DNA of 44,418 nt. Origin: Caryophanales bacterium UBA2289 (GTDB taxonomy: Bacteria; Bacillota_I; Bacilli_A; Izemoplasmatales; Hujiaoplasmataceae). This document shows, piece by piece, positions 39,245 through 44,418 of this stretch. The stretch's first letter is position 1; the number at the start of each line of letters is the position of its first letter. The position numbers were made by a program, and so were the translations under genes. The stretch spans positions 1 to 44,418 of the forward strand of contig DDWJ01000022.1 of assembly GCA_002345505.1 (NCBI GenBank), given 5' to 3'. The notes beneath the pieces were generated by a model. The model worked only from the letters and a program-made list of their open reading frames with translations. It was not told the DNA's origin and searched no databases.

Positions 39245-39288
39245 AAAGTTTGTAAAGTATCTTCGATAAGAAATTTACAAACTTTTTA
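39245..39288 (+). terminator. Intrinsic terminator after frr
   Basis: AAAGTTTGTAAA (39245-39256) pairs with TTTACAAACTTT (39274-39285), with an inner TATC/GATA stem, and ends in TTTTT. Confidence 0.85.
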
Positions 39289-39349
39289 TTTTCGATTTAT
39301 AAAATATGGCTAACAGATAAAAATCATAGAATAATCACATAAAATATAG

Positions 39350-39355
39350 TATAAT
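39350..39355 (+). promoter_or_regulatory. -10 element of the uppS-cdsA-dxr-rseP operon
   Basis: TATAAT (39350-39355); the -35 (TAGAAT, 39327-39332, 17-nt spacer) is weak. A start of transcription near 39362 would exclude the upstream TTG (39359) as start codon of uppS. Confidence 0.6.
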
Positions 39356-39382
39356 CTATTGTTAGAAGAAGGGTGTGATAAT

Positions 39383-40114
39383 GTGCAGAAGTTAAAACTC
39401 AAAGAAGAATTAAAAATTCCTCAACATATAGCAATCATCCTTGATGGTAATGGCAGATGGGCGAAGAAAAGACATATGCCTAGAACCTACGGACATCAAA
39501 AAGGCGTAGAAAATATTCGAACAATTTGTATTAAAGCAAGTGAGTTAGGAATAAAGGCTTTAAGTGTTTATGCTTTTTCTACTGAAAACTGGTCAAGACC
39601 TAAAGATGAAGTAGATTTTTTAATGAAACTTCCTAAAGAATTCGAGAAACGCTTTAAAGACGATTTTAAAAAATATGATATTAAAGTTATGTTTTCGGGA
39701 AGAAAAACCCACTTAAGTGCTGAAAATCTTGAAATCTTAGAAAGAATAACAAATAATACAGCAGATCGACAAGGCTTAGTTTTAAATATCTGTTTTGACT
39801 ATGGCTCAAGAACGGAAATTGTTGAAGCGGTCCAAAAAATATCACAAGGTGTATTAGACGGCAAAATCAAACCAAATGAAATTAGTGAAGTTAATATAGA
39901 AGAATACCTTTATACGAAAGATTTACCACAACTTGATTTGTTGATTAGACCGAGCGGCGAGATTCGTTTATCAAACTTTTTGTTGTGGCAAGCAGCTTAT
40001 GCAGAACTATATTTTACGAAAACATATTGGCCAGCTTTTTCCGGTAAAGATTTAATGGAAGCAATAACTGAGTATAACAAAAGAGATAGAAGATTCGGGG
40101 GACTAAAAGGTTAA
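39383..40114 (+). CDS. uppS: Isoprenyl transferase (undecaprenyl diphosphate synthase)
   Basis: About 243 residues. It condenses isopentenyl diphosphate units into the long cis-polyprenyl carrier lipid. Motifs are AIILDGNGRWAKKR near the N-terminus, YAFSTENWSRP, and the C-terminal IRPSGEIRLSNFLLWQAAYA. GTG 39383 is chosen as start: AGAAGGG is about 10 bases upstream, and the in-frame TTG at 39359 lies upstream of the likely transcription start. cdsA begins on the next base after its stop. Confidence 0.93.
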   Translation: MQKLKLKEELKIPQHIAIILDGNGRWAKKRHMPRTYGHQKGVENIRTICIKASELGIKALSVYAFSTENWSRPKDEVDFLMKLPKEFEKRFKDDFKKYDIKVMFSGRKTHLSAENLEILERITNNTADRQGLVLNICFDYGSRTEIVEAVQKISQGVLDGKIKPNEISEVNIEEYLYTKDLPQLDLLIRPSGEIRLSNFLLWQAAYAELYFTKTYWPAFSGKDLMEAITEYNKRDRRFGGLKG

Positions 40115-40924
40115 ATGAAGCAACGAATCATAACAGGAGCTATTCTAGTAATAGTTTTAGGTTTATTCATATATTTCGGTGAAGGGGAACTAGAGTTTCT
40201 TTTTTCTGGATTATGTGTAGTGTTATCCTCCCTCGCAGCTTTTGAATTTTCTAGAATGTTAAATAAAGAGAAAAAGTTTTCTGTTTTGAACTATTTATCG
40301 ATACCATTTACTTTTGTCTTTACACTACTAAGTGTTATCTTTTTTCAAACAGATTTCTTTTATCTAATCGTGTTTGTTTTCATAATTTCCATATTACTTA
40401 TCTATTCATTGATTTATGTTTTCAATGATGGCTTTATGAAAAAAGATTTTTCTGAACAAATATTGACGATTTTTTATACTAGTTTGGGATTTATCGGTTT
40501 TGCATATTTAAGAACCGTTTCAATTCATTTAATTATTTACCTATTTATCGTCGCAATGATAACTGATGTTTTTGCATACTTCATTGGCATTAGATTCGGT
40601 AAAAGACGATTAGCACCAAAGATATCACCGAAAAAGAGTGTTGAAGGCGCTATTGGAGGTTTATTATTTGGTGGTGTTATTGCTGGATTATATGCATATT
40701 TTCTTAGTGTCTTTGACACTAACATAATATTCATATTTTTGATTAGTTTTGGTTTGTCTATTATTGCCCAAATCGGCGATCTGGTAGCTTCAAAATTTAA
40801 AAGAGAACATAATATCAAAGACTATTCAAACCTATTTCCTGGCCATGGCGGAGTAATGGATCGTTTTGATTCAAGTGCTTTTGCAAGTATCTTTTTAATG
40901 CTTTTAGTGATGGTGATTTTATGA
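40115..40924 (+). CDS. cdsA: Phosphatidate cytidylyltransferase
   Basis: 269 residues, about eight transmembrane helices. It makes CDP-diacylglycerol, the entry point to phospholipids. The C-terminal signature covers SFGLSIIAQIGDLVASKFKR through KDYSNLFPGHGGVMDRFDS, with the conserved Asp residues that bind Mg2+, and GKRRLAPKISPKKSVEGAIG is also typical. Its stop overlaps the dxr start (ATGA). Confidence 0.95.
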   Translation: MKQRIITGAILVIVLGLFIYFGEGELEFLFSGLCVVLSSLAAFEFSRMLNKEKKFSVLNYLSIPFTFVFTLLSVIFFQTDFFYLIVFVFIISILLIYSLIYVFNDGFMKKDFSEQILTIFYTSLGFIGFAYLRTVSIHLIIYLFIVAMITDVFAYFIGIRFGKRRLAPKISPKKSVEGAIGGLLFGGVIAGLYAYFLSVFDTNIIFIFLISFGLSIIAQIGDLVASKFKREHNIKDYSNLFPGHGGVMDRFDSSAFASIFLMLLVMVIL

Positions 40925-42069
40925 TGAAGAAAATCTATCTACTAGGCGCTACTGGTTCTATCGGTGAGCAAACAATTGAAATCATCAGGGAGAATCCAAC
41001 AGATTTTATTTTAAAAGGAGTTTCAGCTTACAATAATTTTGAAGCTTTAAAGAGAATAATTAAGGAATTTGATTTGGATATCGTTTGTGTAAAAAACGAA
41101 TCTCAAGCAACAGAAATAGCTAAACAATACCCAGATATCAAAGTTGTTTTCGGCGAAGAAGGTTTGTCTTTCTTGGCGGGATATAATCCTTATCAAGATA
41201 TTACCCTAATAAATGCGCTTGTAGGCATGGTGGGATTAAAACCAACTATAAAAGCAATTGAAATTAACCGCGATATTTTACTAGCAAATAAAGAAACCTT
41301 AGTTGTTGGCGGACATCTAATTAAGGAAAAGTTAAAAACTTCAAAAGCAAAGATTTATCCTATTGATTCAGAACATAGTGCCTTATGGCAGGCTTTAAAT
41401 GGTGAAGAACTCTCGACGGTTAACCGACTGATAATAACAGCTAGTGGTGGAGCCTTCAGAGATAAAAATAGAGAAGAATTAAACAATGTTTTAGTTAAAG
41501 ACGCATTAAATCATCCTAACTGGGCGATGGGTAAAAAGATTACCATCGATTCAGCAACAATGATTAATAAAGGTTTTGAAGTTATCGAGGCATGTTATCT
41601 TTTTGATATTGAAATTGACAAGGTTGAAACTATTTTACATTATGAAAGTATAATTCACTCGATGATAGAATTTGTCGATGGTTCGATAATGGCTCAAATC
41701 GCTGATCACGATATGCGATTACCGATTAGTTACGCAATGTATTATCCGCAAAGAAAACCTTCAATCGCTAATAAGTTTGATCTTATTCGATTAAACAATC
41801 TGCATTTTGAAAAGATGAATTTTGAGAGATACCCTTGTTTGTTATATGCGATTGAAGCATATAAAAATGGTGGAAGCTTAAGAACAGTTTTAAACGCTGC
41901 TAATGAAGTGGCGGTAAAACTTTTTCTTGAGGAAAAAATTGCTTTTTTAGATATTGAGAAAATAATTAGAGCGGAAATGGATAACCATGAAATTATTCCT
42001 TTTCCAAGTCTAGAAGAAATATATTATATTGATAGAGAAATAAAAGAGAGAATTTATAAACAATATTAA
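40921..42069 (+). CDS. dxr: 1-deoxy-D-xylulose 5-phosphate reductoisomerase
   Basis: 382 residues. It is the committed step of the MEP route to isoprenoids, which feeds the UppS encoded upstream. NADPH-binding LLGATGSIGEQTIEII is at the N-terminus, metal and substrate residues lie in PIDSEHSALWQ, ITASGGAFRD and IDSATMINKGFEVIEA, and the flexible loop region is HYESIIHSMIEFVDGS. It indicates that this organism makes IPP by the MEP pathway. Start ATG 40921 (ATGA overlap with cdsA) or 40924. Confidence 0.96.
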   Translation: MMKKIYLLGATGSIGEQTIEIIRENPTDFILKGVSAYNNFEALKRIIKEFDLDIVCVKNESQATEIAKQYPDIKVVFGEEGLSFLAGYNPYQDITLINALVGMVGLKPTIKAIEINRDILLANKETLVVGGHLIKEKLKTSKAKIYPIDSEHSALWQALNGEELSTVNRLIITASGGAFRDKNREELNNVLVKDALNHPNWAMGKKITIDSATMINKGFEVIEACYLFDIEIDKVETILHYESIIHSMIEFVDGSIMAQIADHDMRLPISYAMYYPQRKPSIANKFDLIRLNNLHFEKMNFERYPCLLYAIEAYKNGGSLRTVLNAANEVAVKLFLEEKIAFLDIEKIIRAEMDNHEIIPFPSLEEIYYIDREIKERIYKQY

Positions 42070-42083
42070 GGAGTTTTACAACT

Positions 42084-43817
42084 ATGATTATAACTTTAGG
42101 AATTTTCCAAACGCTTGGAAACATTATTTTGTTTTTAATTGTTTTGGGAGTAATTATATGTGTTCATGAATTGGGACATTTATATTTCGCAAAAAAAGCT
42201 GGAATTTTATGCCATGAATTTTCATTTGGTATGGGACCAAGACTTTGGAGCATTAAAAAAGGTGAAACAATTTATTCGATAAGAGCAATCCCAATTGGTG
42301 GGTTTGTTTCAATGTCTGGTGAAGAGTTGGAAGAAGAGATAATTAAAGTCGGCGATAAAGTAAGATTAGATTTTGATAAATCTAATGTTGTAAAAAACAT
42401 TATCATTAATCCAAACAATCCTAAATATCAAGATTTAATTGAAGTGACAGTAGAAACAATTGATTTAAAGAGCGATAAGTCTCTTTTTATTAATCAATAC
42501 TCTGTAAAACAAGATGCAATGTATATTTTTGACAAGAGAGAAATGCAAATTGCTCCACTAAATAGAAGATTCGCTTCAAAGACTAAATGGCAAAGATTCA
42601 TCGCTACTTTTGGTGGGCCGATGATGAATTTTGTCTTAGCCTTTGTTGTGTACTTAATCATTGCATTTGCAGTTGGAGTGCCAAATACGGGTAGTACAGA
42701 AATTAGTTCAGTAAATGAAGCGGGTCCCGCTTATGGTATTTTAATGGATGGAGATAAGATTGTTTCAATCAACGGTGTTGATGTAGAGACTTGGACAGGT
42801 TCTAGTAACTCAGTATCAAGTGAGCTAAATAAAACTATAGATGGATATATCATTGTTGTTGAAAGAGATGGACAGTTAGTGACTTTGGATGAAATCAAGC
42901 CATTAATGTTATTCTATAGTTTAGGTTTCCAAGCTACAAACGATTCAAACGACTTAATTATAAAAGCTCCGATTGATGTACTTGCAAAAAGCGAACTTAA
43001 AGCAGGAGATAAGATTTTAAACATTGAAGATACTCAAATGAATACTTGGGAAGATGTAATTAATTTTGTTGAAAACAATAAAGCAGGATCTGAATCTAAA
43101 GAAGATTTATATAAGATGACTGTGTATCGTCAAACTATATCCGAGTACTCTGGTTATATCGCTAGCGTAAAACAAGAAAATGGAGTTTATGTTGTTGAAA
43201 TAAATCCAACTGGAGAACAAGAAAATATTATTTACAACATTGGCGGTACAGAAACATTGCTTGTTAGTGCTGGAAGTCAAGTTGTTGCTGGTGAAGCATT
43301 AGGTAGTGGCGGAAATTATGATATTCAATTTGTCCTTTATGGCGATAATGTGTTAGAGGCAGTAGGAGTAACTCCTTTCGATAGTGTTATCGGAATTGAG
43401 GCGACAAATCATTTTAGTTTCTTCGGTTCAATTGGAAGTGCATTTAATATGTTAATAAGTGCTGGGACATCAATTTTTGGAACTTTAGGATTATTATTTA
43501 CATCTAATTTGGTTGGCGTTTCAGATTTGAGCGGCTTCGTTGGAATCTTTTCACTAACAAGTAGAGCAGCAAGTGCTGGTATAATCACACTATTGAGTTT
43601 TGTTGGCTTTTTATCAGTTAATTTAGGTATTGTTAACCTTTTACCAATTCCGGCTTTAGACGGCGGAAGAATCGTTTTTATAGGGTATGAAGCGATATTT
43701 AAGAAGAAGCCAAATCAAAAAGTTGAGAATTGGTTACACACTATAGTTTTCTTTTTATTGATGGCTTTGATGCTTTATGTAACTTATAATGATATTTTAA
43801 AGCTTTTTGGTATCTAA
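42084..43817 (+). CDS. rseP: Site-2 intramembrane metalloprotease RseP with enlarged periplasmic-type region
   Basis: 577 residues, against ~420 for B. subtilis RasP. The zinc motif VHELGHL (H28, E29, H32) is in the first transmembrane helix, and the third ligand is in PIPALDGGR (525-528). Between them are an insert at ~80-160, a helix at ~180-199, a PDZ domain (~203-270) and a second PDZ-like region (~293-380), then further extracellular sequence. It cleaves membrane-spanning anti-sigma factors or signal-peptide remnants. It closes the uppS-cdsA-dxr-rseP operon. The common downstream genes proS and polC are absent; an rRNA operon follows instead. Confidence 0.9.
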   Translation: MIITLGIFQTLGNIILFLIVLGVIICVHELGHLYFAKKAGILCHEFSFGMGPRLWSIKKGETIYSIRAIPIGGFVSMSGEELEEEIIKVGDKVRLDFDKSNVVKNIIINPNNPKYQDLIEVTVETIDLKSDKSLFINQYSVKQDAMYIFDKREMQIAPLNRRFASKTKWQRFIATFGGPMMNFVLAFVVYLIIAFAVGVPNTGSTEISSVNEAGPAYGILMDGDKIVSINGVDVETWTGSSNSVSSELNKTIDGYIIVVERDGQLVTLDEIKPLMLFYSLGFQATNDSNDLIIKAPIDVLAKSELKAGDKILNIEDTQMNTWEDVINFVENNKAGSESKEDLYKMTVYRQTISEYSGYIASVKQENGVYVVEINPTGEQENIIYNIGGTETLLVSAGSQVVAGEALGSGGNYDIQFVLYGDNVLEAVGVTPFDSVIGIEATNHFSFFGSIGSAFNMLISAGTSIFGTLGLLFTSNLVGVSDLSGFVGIFSLTSRAASAGIITLLSFVGFLSVNLGIVNLLPIPALDGGRIVFIGYEAIFKKKPNQKVENWLHTIVFFLLMALMLYVTYNDILKLFGI

Positions 43818-43867
43818 AAAAAATATAAATATTTAAAATAAATTATATAATTTTAGCTTCGAATTTT

Positions 43868-43914
43868 AAGATAGTTGATAGCCAAAGTTAGCCAAAATCA
43901 ACTATCTTTTCTTT
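43868..43914 (+). terminator. Strong terminator between rseP and the rRNA operon
   Basis: A 12-bp perfect stem, AAGATAGTTGAT (43868-43879) with ATCAACTATCTT (43897-43908), is followed by TTTTCTTT. Its 17-nt loop holds AGCCAAA twice. The 298-base gap from rseP to 16S contains this hairpin, the rRNA promoter and the leader; no gene is seen. Confidence 0.85.
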
Positions 43915-43950
43915 CGGGTAATATTTGTGGAATTTTCCGGTAAATAATTA

Positions 43951-43979
43951 TTGACAATAATTTTTTCGTATGATAAAAT
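43951..43979 (+). promoter_or_regulatory. rRNA operon promoter
   Basis: A perfect TTGACA (43951-43956), a 17-nt spacer and TAAAAT (43974-43979) with the TGA extension. It is the best promoter of the window, as expected for rRNA. Confidence 0.88.
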
Positions 43980-44007
43980 ATATAAGCGCGTCAAAGAATG
44001 CGCGTTT

Positions 44008-44040
44008 GTAACGAAAGTTACTTTTGATCTTTGAAAACTA
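44008..44040 (+). promoter_or_regulatory. rRNA leader antitermination site (boxB-like hairpin and boxA)
   Basis: GTAAC-GAAA-GTTAC (44008-44021) is a hairpin with a GNRA tetraloop, followed by TGATCTTTGAAAACTA (44025-44040). The latter closely resembles the boxA element of Firmicutes rRNA leaders bound by NusB/S10. Confidence 0.75.
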
Positions 44041-44115
44041 AACATATAATAAGAAAAGAAAAAAACAACAAACCAAAAAAAAGAAATAATGAGCTAAAAA
44101 GAATAATTCATATAA

Positions 44116-44418
<303 letters not shown>

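Noticed and set aside
617..43817. UGA might encode tryptophan, as in Mycoplasma
   Set aside because: Several genes end in TGA at their expected family length (FtsK-like at 24188, atpI at 28913, atpF), and conserved Trp positions use TGG.

Overview
The window is 44.4 kb of AT-rich, gene-dense bacterial DNA from a low-GC relative of the Mollicutes. The 5' part of a 16S rRNA at the right edge reads most like Acholeplasmatales/Izemoplasmatales-type 16S (inference from remembered sequences). TGA is used as a stop, for example at the ends of the FtsK-like, atpI and atpF genes, and Trp is TGG, so this is code 11 and not the Mycoplasma/Spiroplasma code. The left edge lies inside tuf and the right edge inside a 16S gene, both repeated sequences where assemblies often break, so the window is probably a whole contig.

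Layout: (1) 1-240, the 3' end of tuf behind an inverted duplicate of itself. (2) 240-2030, a structured leader with a terminator, then an APC amino-acid permease. (3) 2100-6510, transketolase, tatD, ychF and pncC. (4) 6538-8180, a DUF1295 membrane protein and an orphan lipoprotein. (5) 8183-15166, the Firmicutes replication/translation cluster rpsF-ssb-rpsR, then gdpP-rplI (one continuous reading frame)-dnaB-prfA-prmC. (6) 15228-20290, topA, a small structured RNA candidate, and the SRP genes ftsY-ylxM-ffh. (7) 20280-21148, a Cof-type HAD phosphatase, the only clear minus-strand gene. (8) 21196-27102, a membrane protein of unknown function, a soluble FtsK/SftA-like translocase, signal peptidase I, rbgA, rnhB and a HAD phosphatase. 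(9) 27160-35646, rpiB-upp, a complete F-type ATP synthase operon atpZ-I-B-E-F-H-A-G-D-C, and dut. (10) 35697-43914, rpsB, tsf, pyrH, frr, uppS, cdsA, dxr and rseP. (11) 43951-end, an rrn promoter, boxB/boxA leader and the start of 16S rRNA.

The genes are almost all housekeeping. They cover translation (S2, S6, S18, L9, EF-Tu, EF-Ts, RF1 and its methylase, RRF), replication and topology (DnaB, SSB, TopA), protein targeting (FtsY, YlxM, Ffh, SPase I, RseP), energy (F-ATPase), c-di-AMP turnover (GdpP) and isoprenoid/phospholipid precursors (Dxr, UppS, CdsA). No CRISPR array, transposon, phage or defence island is visible.

The points most worth a second look are: the stop-less GdpP-L9 reading frame with a perfect internal ribosome binding site; the S2 protein with a ~125-residue tail ending in a Rho_N/SAP-like module; a c-subunit carrying the full Na+-binding signature; two compact three-way-junction RNA candidates (463-525 and 17408-17463), each followed by an intrinsic terminator; and a membrane-less FtsK homologue with altered motor residues, encoded one base after an unknown membrane-anchored protein.
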